A stretch of DNA of 50,613 bases. Origin: an uncultured Eubacteriales bacterium (lineage in GTDB: Bacteria; Bacillota; Clostridia; Lachnospirales; Lachnospiraceae). Where the stretch lies: positions 1 to 50,613 of the forward strand of contig CASFID010000039.1 in NCBI GenBank assembly GCA_949294665.1. Direction: 5' to 3'. The notes below the pieces were generated by a model. The model was given only the letters and a program-made list of their open reading frames with translations, searched no databases and was not told where the DNA came from. The translations under genes were made by a program, and so were the position numbers. Shown here in pieces: positions 24,036 through 32,808 of this stretch. Position 1 is the first letter of the stretch. Each line of letters starts with the position of its first letter.

Positions 24036-24962
24036 CTAATCCCGATTTGGAAGATATATCATAAAGGTACTCCCTTGTCCAACTTGTGACTTCACTTCGA
24101 TATATCCATTTTGAAGTGTAATAATTTTCCTTGTCAAATACAGCCCAATACCAATCCCATCATTATCGTATACCTCTGGTTCACGATAGAAGCGAGTAAA
24201 AATAGTCGCTTGTCGTTCTGGCAAAATACCTTTTCCAGTATCCTCAATACTGATTTTCGTAAAAAGTTCCTGTCTGCACACAACGATATGGAGCTTTCCT
24301 CCGTCATTTGTATACTTTACGGCATTATCTAAAATATTGAAAATTGCTTCTGCTGTCCATTTCTTATCGTGGCTTAATTCTAATCGTTCATCATATTGCA
24401 CATCAATCTTAATGTTTTTCTTCTCTGCCTTTATTACCACATTACTGATTGCCATAGCAAGAGTGTCAGTAAGAGGGGCAATTTGCTTTTGAATTTTGAT
24501 TGTCCCTGTTTCAAGTCGTGACATTTTCACCATACTTTGCAGCAGAAAATCTAATTTATCAACCTGACCGTTCATCTTTTTTAAATATTCCTGTTTCCTG
24601 TCAAAATCCGTTTCATCTGCCATCATTTCCAAATAAAGCTTTATATTTGCAATGGGAGTTTTCGTCTGGTGAGAAATATCAGACACCAATTCTTTCAGCT
24701 TATCCTTTTCTTCTGAAATTTCTAAGTTTTTATGAGTATACAGATGTGAAAGACGAACCAGTCTGTCATAGATTTTTCCCCATAAATCATCTTTTTCACA
24801 GGAACTTGTTTTTAATTCTTCATTTTTCAACATATAGTTTATAGCAGTATCTAATTTCTCTGTATATTCATAAACATCATGTTTCAAATGAATGTATTTC
24901 CAAAGCGCAAAAGCAGCGATAAACACTAACGCAAAAAATATTATAAAAATCATTATTTCCAT
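24036..24962 (-). CDS. Sensor histidine kinase of the peptide-transport module
   Basis: The 308-residue kinase has one N-terminal membrane helix (about 3-23), almost no extracellular loop, a HisKA H-box SDISHQTKTPIANI with His98, and HATPase motifs NILDNAVKYT (N-box) and DTGKGILPE, GIGIGLYL (G-boxes). The lack of a sensor domain resembles intramembrane-sensing kinases that detect the activity of a partner ABC transporter. It overlaps the response regulator stop by 10 bases, so the regulator is translated first. Confidence 0.93.
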   Translation of the reverse strand: MEIMIFIIFFALVFIAAFALWKYIHLKHDVYEYTEKLDTAINYMLKNEELKTSSCEKDDLWGKIYDRLVRLSHLYTHKNLEISEEKDKLKELVSDISHQTKTPIANIKLYLEMMADETDFDRKQEYLKKMNGQVDKLDFLLQSMVKMSRLETGTIKIQKQIAPLTDTLAMAISNVVIKAEKKNIKIDVQYDERLELSHDKKWTAEAIFNILDNAVKYTNDGGKLHIVVCRQELFTKISIEDTGKGILPERQATIFTRFYREPEVYDNDGIGIGLYLTRKIITLQNGYIEVKSQVGQGSTFMIYLPNRD

Positions 24963-25615
24963 ATATATCCCATTCCATATACATTTGAAATATAAGAGTG
25001 TCCCTCGGTCTCAATCTTTTTACGCAGTCTGTTGATATTTACCGCCAGCGTATGCTTGTCCGTTATTTGTACTCCCTCGGCCCATAAGGAATCTGATAAA
25101 ATCGAATAGGTAAGCAGTTTCCCCTTATTCTCAATCAATTTTTTCAAAATACGATATTCTGTGGGGGAAAGCAAACATTCATTTGCTCCCTGCTGAACTG
25201 TACCAAGTTCAAAATCCACTTTCAGAAAGCCATCGTCATAAATATTTGATCCTTGTGACTTTCTGGATAATATTACATACACTTTTTTCAGGAAAATCTT
25301 CATAGAAAAGGGTTTGGTCACATAATCGTCCGCACCTAATTCATATCCATTTAAAACATCATCTTCTAAATCTCTTGCAGAAACAAATAAAACCGGGACT
25401 TGTTTTTTCGATTTCAGCCATTTACAAAACTGAAAGCCGTCCCCATCTGGTAAATTGACATCAAGTATCGCCAAATGAAAAGATTCGTTTTCTGTGAATT
25501 TTTCAGCTTCATTACAAGAATATGCTGAAAAGACACGATACCCCTCTTTTTCCAACGCATAAGTTATGATCTGATTTAATTCCATATCATCTTCCAAAAC
25601 CAGAATAGTAGCCAC
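24953..25615 (-). CDS. OmpR-family response regulator of the peptide-transport module
   Basis: The 220-residue regulator has a receiver domain with acidic pocket LEDD and phospho-acceptor Asp52 (LAILDVNLPDGDG), followed by Thr/Ser and Lys (TKPF), and a winged helix (LLSPTEYRILKKLIENKGK, TLAVNINRLRKKIE, YGMGYIWK). It should activate the ABC operon downstream. A promoter-like stretch (minus strand TATAAT near 25655-25662) lies upstream with a partly palindromic ACAGCACAGTA segment. Confidence 0.94.
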   Translation of the reverse strand: MATILVLEDDMELNQIITYALEKEGYRVFSAYSCNEAEKFTENESFHLAILDVNLPDGDGFQFCKWLKSKKQVPVLFVSARDLEDDVLNGYELGADDYVTKPFSMKIFLKKVYVILSRKSQGSNIYDDGFLKVDFELGTVQQGANECLLSPTEYRILKKLIENKGKLLTYSILSDSLWAEGVQITDKHTLAVNINRLRKKIETEGHSYISNVYGMGYIWK

Positions 25616-25807
25616 AAATAAATTCCTCCGTAAGAAATATTTCAGACGTTTTAATTATATACTGTGCTGTACTATATTTTCCAACATTTTACGTGAGCAG
25701 AACAACCGTCTCAACGGTATTACCAGATTCCCACATTTTTACTGATATACTATTTTATTTTAAACTCTTTTCTTAATTTCAGTTCATCTACAAGTTTATT
25801 ATTTGCA

Positions 25808-26005
25808 TTAATGATACTTTTCTATGGCCCTTTCGGAGCCATAAGAATATATCGTGTTCATTATCTCTTCAAATCGCTTAAGATTCATATCTAAAGTTAC
25901 TTGTTTCTGGTTGTCATTGTCAATATCTTCTAACTCCATCATTTTATCCATTAACTGTAACACTTCATACGGCATTGTTGCCATTTTCTCTAGTGCAATC
26001 ATCAC
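25808..26005 (-). CDS. Small hypothetical protein (65 aa)
   Basis: A 65-residue, Met/Glu/Asp-rich, helix-forming product (MMELEDIDNDNQKQVTLDMN). It has only a weak ribosome site and could be a remnant. It belongs to an AT-rich stretch with phage-like genes. No family recognised. The flanks 25616-25807 and 26006-26148 contain no other gene that I can support. Confidence 0.35.
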   Translation of the reverse strand: MMIALEKMATMPYEVLQLMDKMMELEDIDNDNQKQVTLDMNLKRFEEIMNTIYSYGSERAIEKYH

Positions 26006-26148
26006 TCATAATCGCTTTTCACTTACCGAATTAACCATTACGCCTAATATACATGCATAATCCATATTATTATGTTATCCTCTCATAATTATTTTATTGA
26101 ACTTTCAACTACTATTACTTTGTCATTTTGCTTTTAACAATTTTTATT

Positions 26149-26985
26149 TCACAATTTAGGCAAATTATTGAACCTTACCGTTTCCAATGTCTGTAACTGT
26201 TGTACCGCTAACTTTCGAAGCAATTCCATTCTCTCTTTCTGATTCTTACCCTGATTTATTAAAACAGCATTATAGCTTTCTAAATTTGCAAGTACCAGTA
26301 ACTGATTCAATGTTGCTGCGTCCCGCATATTCCCTTTAACAGTCGGATTTTCATCTTTCCATTGCTTAGCCGTCTTTCCAAACAAAACAACATTCAGCAT
26401 ATCTGCTTCATTTGCATAGGTATACGCTACCTGTGCGGGTGTTAATTCCGGCGGTATCAAATTATCCTTAATCGCGTCAGTATGTATCTTGTAATTCAAC
26501 TTAGAAATCTCTCTGTTCAAATTCCAATTCAGAGATAGCCGACTATTCTCATCAGTCTTTAATCTCCTGTAATCTTTCATGATATATAACTGGAATTCAG
26601 GAGAAATCCATGTTGCGAAAGACATAGCAATATCGCTATGGGCATATGTTCCGCCATAACGTCCTGCTTTTGAGACAATACCGATAGCATTCATCTGCGT
26701 AATCCACTTTGTTGGCGTCATAACAAAACGATTTAATCCCGCCTCATTTTTAACCGCCTCGAATTGCACACGGTTAAACTCAGGATTATGTAGTTCTTCC
26801 CAAACGCCTAAAAACTCAATCGTATTTCTATTTCGCATCCAGTTTTGAATCACAAATCGCGGATCGTCCTCATTTCGATATTTTGCAATATCCGTTAATG
26901 AAATAAATTCATTTTCAAAATTTGTAGTATAGATTCCTATGTCAATACCTTTTGCATGGATAGTCTCCTTAACAATTTTCGCCAT
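26149..26985 (-). CDS. KilA-N domain protein
   Basis: The 278-residue protein has a KilA-N DNA-binding domain from about residue 20 to 140 (EFISLTDIAKYRNEDDPRFV, NWMRNRNTIEFLGVWEELHN, GRYGGTYAHSDIAMSFATWI, SPEFQLYIMKDYRRLK), followed by a C-terminal region of unknown role. Such proteins are common in phages and mobile islands as antirepressors or regulators. The start at 26985 follows GAGGAGG. It overlaps the preceding 96-residue gene by 17 bases, so the two are co-translated. Base composition is AT-rich compared with rlmD. Confidence 0.88.
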   Translation of the reverse strand: MAKIVKETIHAKGIDIGIYTTNFENEFISLTDIAKYRNEDDPRFVIQNWMRNRNTIEFLGVWEELHNPEFNRVQFEAVKNEAGLNRFVMTPTKWITQMNAIGIVSKAGRYGGTYAHSDIAMSFATWISPEFQLYIMKDYRRLKTDENSRLSLNWNLNREISKLNYKIHTDAIKDNLIPPELTPAQVAYTYANEADMLNVVLFGKTAKQWKDENPTVKGNMRDAATLNQLLVLANLESYNAVLINQGKNQKERMELLRKLAVQQLQTLETVRFNNLPKL

Positions 26986-27259
26986 AAGTATCCTCCTCTT
27001 CCCACATTTCCCGATATGCTTCAATATAATCCCTAATACAACCGGGATATATATCCAAATACTTTCTACATACCCTTTTGTACAATCCCAGGATTTTTTC
27101 ATCACACGCAAAATCCAGTAAATAATCTAACAAATGTGATAATTCATCTTCCGACACAGTTCTGCTGCACACATCTTCAACCAATGGCAAATAAACTTCA
27201 TAGGCTTTCTGATGTAATTGGACTATCTGCTCTGCAATCTGGTAAATATTTTTATCCAT
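26969..27259 (-). CDS. Hypothetical 96-aa helical protein upstream of KilA-N
   Basis: A small acidic, all-helical product (MDKNIYQIAEQIVQLHQKAY, then YEVYLPLVEDV and LDYLLDFACDEKILGLYKRV) with no motif I recognise by function. It starts directly after the RlmD C-terminal-like gene and overlaps the KilA-N gene, so it belongs to the same accessory unit. Confidence 0.65.
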   Translation of the reverse strand: MDKNIYQIAEQIVQLHQKAYEVYLPLVEDVCSRTVSEDELSHLLDYLLDFACDEKILGLYKRVCRKYLDIYPGCIRDYIEAYREMWEEEDTYGENC

Positions 27260-27658
27260 TTAAATTACCTCAAAATACTTAAGCGCCTCCATTATCGCTT
27301 CTACCCTTTCTTTCGGCGGACGTTTCCTCGACTGTTTCAATTCCTCTGTCGCATTAGGCGCGTCATACATTGTCAGTCCCAGAGATCTTTTCACCTCCGC
27401 AATATAAGTGGTATGTACCTTAAATCCATACTTCTGCTCCACATATTCCTGTATCATCTTATATGTGATTTTCAGTTTCGGCTGATATTTCTTCGCCCGT
27501 TCTGCAATCGCATCCAACGATATCTTATCATCGCCTTCTCCAAATTCTACCTTTACATTAATAACACTGTCCGGGGATTTGTATGACAAAAGTACTACCG
27601 TCTCCACATGAGTACCGTTGTCCAAACCAATATTTACATTAGTCTCTAAAGAATCCAT
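27260..27658 (-). CDS. Stray C-terminal domain of an RlmD/RumA-type methyltransferase
   Basis: The 132-residue product begins with about 15 unrelated residues and then reads NGTHVETVVLLSYKSPDSVI, which parallels the end of the RlmD catalytic domain encoded upstream (MTVHVEVVCLLSKLKSDKHI). The rest (TYKMIQEYVEQKYGFKVHTT, YIAEVKRSLGLTMYDAPNA) is the C-terminal extension I remember from clostridial RlmD proteins; this family memory is not checked here. There is no methyltransferase core. It is best read as the displaced 3' end of an rlmD copy left by integration of an element into the HVExVVLL codons. Confidence 0.65.
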   Translation of the reverse strand: MDSLETNVNIGLDNGTHVETVVLLSYKSPDSVINVKVEFGEGDDKISLDAIAERAKKYQPKLKITYKMIQEYVEQKYGFKVHTTYIAEVKRSLGLTMYDAPNATEELKQSRKRPPKERVEAIMEALKYFEVI

Positions 27659-27700
27659 TAACTTTAATTTACCCCTTTTCGATTAGAAAACATTTTTCTA

Positions 27701-28653
27701 TCAACTATCTCCTTTTTTCTTTACTATGTTTTGAATATTTTTAATGCTTTCCAAATATTCCTCTTCAACCGGCGACAAGTTCTGTGCCTGATATTTTCTA
27801 TACTCTTCTGTTGCCTTCTCGATTGCCTGCGCATGACTGATTGCACCGGCATCCTGCAGCACCTTTTCCCCTGTAGTCTTCAAAACATTATCAAGATACT
27901 CTACATAATCTGACATATACATAGGATGATGGCGCATAGCCTGAATTTCTGCAAAATCAAAATATCCCGATACAATATTATTCAATATTTTTAATTCTTC
28001 ATCATTAAGGTAATTCTTTGCAATGCCTATATCCTTTAAAGCAGGAAAATCACCAGAAAAACTCTTCAATCCCATAAAAGGCTGGCTCGCATCCGCACGC
28101 TCGTATATAACCTCCGCTGCTGTATGTCCATGTGCTGCATAATGCAATTTGTTCTGCACCATTTTAAAAAAAGCAATAGATTCACTGCTCTTAGGATCAT
28201 AGTCAACACTCGTTGCACAAAGGTCAAGAACCTGTCGATACATAACCTTTTCAGACGCTCATCATCCATTGTAAAGCCTTTTATCATGTACTCTTTTAAT
28301 CGTTCGGTAGCCCACCGACGGAAATTTATGGCGATTTTTGATTTTACCCTATACCCAAGAGAAATAATCATATCAAGATTATAATGTGTTGTATTATATT
28401 TTTTCCCGTCAGCAGCAGTTGTTCGGAATTTCCGAACAACTGAATTTTCTTCCAGTTCGCCCTCTTCAAAAATGTGTTTGATATGCTCACTGATATTGGA
28501 TTTACTCGTTTGATAGAGTTCGCATAATTGCGCCTGTGTAAGCCAAACGGTCTCATCTTCAAATTTAACGTCAATTTTTGTGTGTCCATCTTCCGTTTGA
28601 TATATAATAATTTCGCTCACAACGTTTTTAGAAGTATCTCTTTTATTCTCCAC
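27701..28653 (-). pseudogene. rhuM-family gene, frameshifted by an internal deletion
   Basis: The first part (28653 to about 28255) encodes the RhuM N-terminus: IIYQTEDGHTKIDVKFEDET, VWLTQAQLCELYQTSKSNIS, NLDMIISLGYRVKS and FRRWATERLKEYMIKGFTMD. After DDERLKRL the frame changes. The second part (28243 to 27701) encodes the remaining C-terminal domain (MYRQVLDLCATSVDY then FMGLKSFSGDFPALKDIGIA). About two dozen residues usual between them appear missing at the junction, which causes the shift. RhuM proteins are accessory, often island-borne, with poorly known function. It sits between rlmD and the stray RlmD C-terminal domain. Confidence 0.8.
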
Positions 28654-28737
28654 CTCTCACCCCTCCTAGTAATCTGCTCAATCTTTTATTGTCAACTGTA
28701 TTTTCCAATGCCTCCAATAAAAAATGTCCTACAGTCC

Positions 28738-30267
28738 TTACTCTCCGCAATGACCAGGTTCATCCATTTCCAATTCCACTTCAATATGTTTATCCGATTT
28801 AAGTTTGGAAAGCAAACACACAACTTCCACATGCACCGTCATCGGAAACTGATCTACAACTCTTAAACGTCTCAGCTCATAACCGCTGCCACACAGCGCT
28901 TTCAGATCTCTTGCCAGCGTGGCCGAATCGCAGCTTACATACACCACCCGTTCCGGCGCCATCTTCACAATCGTTTCCAGCAGTGCCTCATCACATCCCT
29001 TCCGGGGCGGATCCACCACGATCACATCGGCGTGCGCGCCCGGTGCGCTCTCCTTGACGCTCTTGCCCCCATCCTCTGATGATGCGGAAACGATGCCTCC
29101 GCTCCCGGTCATCCCCCGGAGCCTTTCATAGTACTCCGGCAGCACTTCTTCCGCCTTTCCGACAAAAAACTCTGCGTTGTCAATGCCGTTGAGGCGTGCG
29201 TTTTCTCTGGCATTTTCGATCGCCTGCGGCACGATCTCCACCCCATATACTTTCTTCGCTCTCTGGGCCAGGAACAGAGATATCGTCCCTATCCCGCAGT
29301 ACAGATCCCATACCGTCTCGCCGCCCTTTAAATCCGCGTATTCAAGTGCAAGCGAATAGAGTTTTTCCGTCTGTGCAGGATTTACCTGATAAAAAGACAG
29401 GGGCGATATCTGATATCGGATTTTTCCGATATAATCTGTGATATAACCTTTCCCCCAGACCACCTCGTACGAGTCTCCCATGATCACGTTAGTCCTCTGG
29501 GTGTTGGGACTGATCGTAATACCTGTCATCCCCGGAATACGGATCAGTTCGTCTACAAGACGCTGCACATGCGGGATCCCGGTTCCGTTAATCACAAGGC
29601 AGACCATGATTTCTTTCGTGGCAAAGCCACAGCGGATCAACGCATGGCGGATCAGTCCTTCTCCTGTCCGTTCATCATAGGAAGGGATCTTGTATTTCTT
29701 CATAAATGCCAGGATGATCTCAAGAATATCTTTATTGACCGACACGCCCAGCGCGCAGTCCGTATTGGCAATGATATCATGCGTGCGCCCGGCGTAGAAT
29801 CCGGTGACAGGCTCCCCGTTCTTGTCTGTGCCAAAGGGAAACTGCGCCTTGTTCCTGTATCCAAAAGGCTCCTCCATGCCCACGACCGGCTCCATCACTT
29901 TGTCCAGAAGCGCTCTGTCTATCCCCCCGATCCGCTCCAGATTCTCCCGTACCTTCTGTTCTTTAAAGACAAGCTGTCTGTCATAGGACATTTCCTGTAT
30001 CTGGCACCCTCCGCACTGCCGGGCATACGGGCACCGGGGAGACGTGCGGTATGCCGAAGGCTCAAGCACCTTCATCAGTCTGGCATAGCCGTAATTCTTT
30101 TTCGCCTTTATGACTTTCACTTCCGCCCGGTCTCCGATCACCGCGTCCTTGACAAAAAGCGTATAGCCGTCTGTCCTTCCGATCCCCTCTCCATTTATTC
30201 CCATATCCGTAATGTCGATGACCGCTCTGTCATTTTTCTTTATCATTTCCTCTGTCTTTCCTCTCAT
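28738..30267 (-). CDS. rlmD: 23S rRNA (uracil-5-)-methyltransferase, RlmD/RumA type
   Basis: The 509-residue enzyme has an N-terminal TRAM domain, an iron-sulfur Cys set (CPYARQCGGCQ), the AdoMet site (VWDLYCGIGTISLFLA), VVDPPRKGCDEAL, and the catalytic VYVSCDSATLARDL. It methylates uracil in 23S rRNA (or tRNA; family assignment alone does not decide). A Ser/Gly-rich insert of about 25 residues precedes VVDPPRKG. The 3' end is odd: the frame stops after HIEVELEMDEPGHCGE, while one base away a frame continues LVIAESKDCRTFF, matching the expected extension start AESK. So the C-terminal extension seems lost by frameshift plus disruption. AGGAG precedes the ATG. Confidence 0.92.
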   Translation of the reverse strand: MRGKTEEMIKKNDRAVIDITDMGINGEGIGRTDGYTLFVKDAVIGDRAEVKVIKAKKNYGYARLMKVLEPSAYRTSPRCPYARQCGGCQIQEMSYDRQLVFKEQKVRENLERIGGIDRALLDKVMEPVVGMEEPFGYRNKAQFPFGTDKNGEPVTGFYAGRTHDIIANTDCALGVSVNKDILEIILAFMKKYKIPSYDERTGEGLIRHALIRCGFATKEIMVCLVINGTGIPHVQRLVDELIRIPGMTGITISPNTQRTNVIMGDSYEVVWGKGYITDYIGKIRYQISPLSFYQVNPAQTEKLYSLALEYADLKGGETVWDLYCGIGTISLFLAQRAKKVYGVEIVPQAIENARENARLNGIDNAEFFVGKAEEVLPEYYERLRGMTGSGGIVSASSEDGGKSVKESAPGAHADVIVVDPPRKGCDEALLETIVKMAPERVVYVSCDSATLARDLKALCGSGYELRRLRVVDQFPMTVHVEVVCLLSKLKSDKHIEVELEMDEPGHCGE

Positions 30268-30390
30268 TTATCTCCTGAACTTGTCTCCTGATCCCATGCG
30301 GGAAATCGCCGGGAGCGCCAAAAGGCACATTCCGGGATCATAAACGGACGCAAGGATCCCGGTCAGTCCCGGACTCTGGCTCACCGTAAC

Positions 30391-30414
30391 ACAAGAAAAC
30401 GGGGACGAGCCCCG
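30391..30414 (-). terminator. Terminator downstream of yhaM
   Basis: CGGGG (30400-30404) pairs with CCCCG (30410-30414), and the minus strand continues TTTTCTTGTG. It ends the yhaM transcript, so rlmD has separate transcription. Confidence 0.7.
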
Positions 30415-30435
30415 CTCCACTTCCCTGTGAGCGTT

Positions 30436-31380
30436 CTACGTCCCCGATGTTCTGCGCAGGTTTGATTCAAACAGCCGGTTGTATCCCAGCCACTCTGTTC
30501 CTGTCTTGCCCTTGAATATCTCTGTCAGCGTCTGCATCTTGGCGTCCGCATTGTCCGCCAGATTCAGCGCCAGAGCTTCTGCCAGAGCCGGTTTCTTGGG
30601 GGAGCCGTACTCCAGCTCGCCGTGGTGTGCGATGATGCAGTGCTTCAGTTCGTTTGCCAGTTTCTCCGGGAAATCCGGAATTGCTCTTAAAGCTTCATCG
30701 ACCATCTCCACTCCTATGACGATGTGCCCGATGAGCTGTCCTTCATCGGTATAGTCGTTGTCCGGGAATGACGAGAGTTCTCTCGTCTTACCGATATCAT
30801 GGCACATCGCTGCTGCAAACAGCAGATCTCTGTCGATGATCGGATACGCCCCGGCAAAGTATTCACACAGGTGCAGCACGCTCAGCGTATGCTCCAACAG
30901 ACCGCCGGAGAATCCATGATGGACCGTCTTGGCGGCCGAATGACTTTTAAATTTCTTTATGAACATCTCGTCTTTTACGAAATAATATTCCAGCAGCTGT
31001 TTCAGATAGGGATTTCTGATCTGCCGGATATACGCGGTCAGCTCCTCGTACATAGCCGCCACATTTTTATCCGTCGTCGGCATATAATCTGCCGGATCAT
31101 ATTCTCCCTCCTGGGCTTTCCGGATCTGCTTGATATTGATCTGGAGATTGCCGTTGTAGCTGATCACTTCCCCGTAAACCTCGATAAAGTCCTTTTCCTC
31201 ATAATCTGCGATCCCCTGGGAATTCGGATCCCACACCTTCCCGTCAAGGATGCCTGTCTTATCCTGCAGGAGCAGATTATCATAGGGCTTCCCGTTCCTC
31301 GTCTCCGCAGAGCGTTTGCCCTTACACAGATAGACGTTCCTTATCGTCTCTCCTTCATGTAATCCGTTGATATATCTCAT
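30436..31380 (-). CDS. yhaM: 3'-5' exoribonuclease YhaM family (OB-fold plus HD domain)
   Basis: The 314-residue protein has an N-terminal OB-like nucleic-acid-binding domain (NLLLQDKTGILDGKVWD) and an HD phosphohydrolase domain with HHGFSGGLLEHTLSVL (about 155-170), MCHDIGK and AHHGE, and ADNADAKM for metal binding. Family members shorten RNA and some DNA 3' ends. It follows the HtrA-like gene by 17 bases and probably shares its transcript. Confidence 0.9.
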   Translation of the reverse strand: MRYINGLHEGETIRNVYLCKGKRSAETRNGKPYDNLLLQDKTGILDGKVWDPNSQGIADYEEKDFIEVYGEVISYNGNLQINIKQIRKAQEGEYDPADYMPTTDKNVAAMYEELTAYIRQIRNPYLKQLLEYYFVKDEMFIKKFKSHSAAKTVHHGFSGGLLEHTLSVLHLCEYFAGAYPIIDRDLLFAAAMCHDIGKTRELSSFPDNDYTDEGQLIGHIVIGVEMVDEALRAIPDFPEKLANELKHCIIAHHGELEYGSPKKPALAEALALNLADNADAKMQTLTEIFKGKTGTEWLGYNRLFESNLRRTSGT

Positions 31381-31397
31381 ATATTTCCTCTTTCTCT

Positions 31398-32678
31398 CTA
31401 TTCTTTACTGCCGACTGTAACGTCAAAATCTACTTCCACATAACCGTCGGCTCCGCGCCGCTGCCCTTTGAGCTGTATCGCGCGTCCTGTCTTTGTCTCG
31501 AGCACTGCGCTCTGATAAGTGATGATGCTCCCGACATCCTTTCCGTCCACCTGACAAATAATGTCTCCGCTCTGTATCCCGGCTTCCATTGCCGGCGAAT
31601 CCGGATCCACGTCCGCCACGTAGACGCCCGAAGGCATTCCCTGTTCTTCTTCAAGTTCCTGGGTGACCGTCGTACCATATAGTCCGATATACGGCACGCT
31701 CTCGCCGTTTGCCAGAATCTCTATGATAGATTTAAGATCCGAGATCGCATATGCATTTGCAAGAGACGTCTTTTCATTCCATATTGATGTTGATATCAGT
31801 CCTATGACTTCTCCGTCCATATTAAAGAGCGCGCCTGTTCCACCTGTCTCTGCCGCAATATCTGTTGCGAGCACATCGCACTCCCCGTCATAGAAAGCCG
31901 CAGTCTGTTCCGTAGAACTCAGTATACCGTATCCCATGCCTGCTGGATAACCGAACATATTTCCGATCGCCAGCACGACGTCTCCCTGTTTTGCAAGATT
32001 TGAATTCCCGAGTGCCGAAACTTTGATCTCAGCCCATGTATCATCTGCAATACCGTTCCTGGATACGCTGAATACGGCAAGCCCGCTGTTGGTATCTCTC
32101 TTTTTCAGAGACGCGCTGTAGCTTTTTCCGTCTTCAAATGTGACCGTCCATTTTGAACTTCCCGCGCTTACGGAATCATCCGCCAGTATGAGCAGCTCCT
32201 GTCCGTTATCCGCCGTGATCACGCCGGTCACGCTTCTGTCCGTGCCGGCCAGATACTCTTCCAGATTCTCTTCTGAGAGTACGGGTTCCACAATGGCGAG
32301 TCCTTTCTTCGCCTCGGCTGCCCGCTCATTCATCGAGGACATCATCTGCTCGTAACTGTCTGCGTCCGCGATCTGGACAACTGTATTCTCCTCCGACGTC
32401 CCGGCATCATCGATATTCTCTTCTTCCGGTTCTTCGTCTTCAGGGATCGTTACTGTCTCAAGATTCCCCCTGAAAATCCCCTGCATCCATGGTTTAAGCG
32501 CAAAAAAACCAAGGCAGGCAAACGCCCCAAGGATCACGCCATAGACTGCGAGCCTTACCAGCTGTTTTACAAGCTGCTGCCTGCTGATCGTTTTCGGTTT
32601 GATCGTCTCCTGTAAGAACGAATACTTCTTCTCTTCCGGTTCCTCCGGATTCAGATTCTGATCTTTATCGCTCGGCAT
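31398..32678 (-). CDS. HtrA/DegP-like membrane-anchored PDZ protein, catalytic triad missing
   Basis: The 426-residue protein has a cytoplasmic N-terminus, one membrane helix (about 42-62), an acidic linker, a trypsin-like double barrel (about 140-320) and a PDZ domain (about 330-420, SGVYVADVDPDSPAMEAGIQ, SGDIICQVDGKDV). Aligned by eye to S1C proteases, the His position (usually NNHVV) reads ADDSV, the Asp position (TDLAV) reads SGLAV, and the Ser motif GNSGGAL reads TGGTGAL. All three catalytic residues are thus lost. It may still bind misfolded or signalling proteins outside the membrane through the PDZ domain. The start at 32678 (GGAGG upstream) was preferred over a frame opening at 32729. 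Confidence 0.85.
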   Translation of the reverse strand: MPSDKDQNLNPEEPEEKKYSFLQETIKPKTISRQQLVKQLVRLAVYGVILGAFACLGFFALKPWMQGIFRGNLETVTIPEDEEPEEENIDDAGTSEENTVVQIADADSYEQMMSSMNERAAEAKKGLAIVEPVLSEENLEEYLAGTDRSVTGVITADNGQELLILADDSVSAGSSKWTVTFEDGKSYSASLKKRDTNSGLAVFSVSRNGIADDTWAEIKVSALGNSNLAKQGDVVLAIGNMFGYPAGMGYGILSSTEQTAAFYDGECDVLATDIAAETGGTGALFNMDGEVIGLISTSIWNEKTSLANAYAISDLKSIIEILANGESVPYIGLYGTTVTQELEEEQGMPSGVYVADVDPDSPAMEAGIQSGDIICQVDGKDVGSIITYQSAVLETKTGRAIQLKGQRRGADGYVEVDFDVTVGSKE

Positions 32679-32808
32679 GGATGTTCTTCCTCCAAATCTT
32701 AGTATAACCGATTCAACGGGATAGTTCAATCATTTACTTACCGGGACTTCCCTTTATCCGAAGAATGGGGTAAAATAGTTTACAGTATATTTCAGTTAAG
32801 GGGAATCT

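Noticed and set aside
25808-26005. An antitoxin partner for the KilA-N gene
   Set aside because: The 65-residue product has no DNA-binding fold that I can see and a poor ribosome site; kept only as a low-confidence gene.
27260-27658. An independent RNA methyltransferase gene
   Set aside because: It lacks the AdoMet and catalytic Cys motifs; only the C-terminal extension is present.
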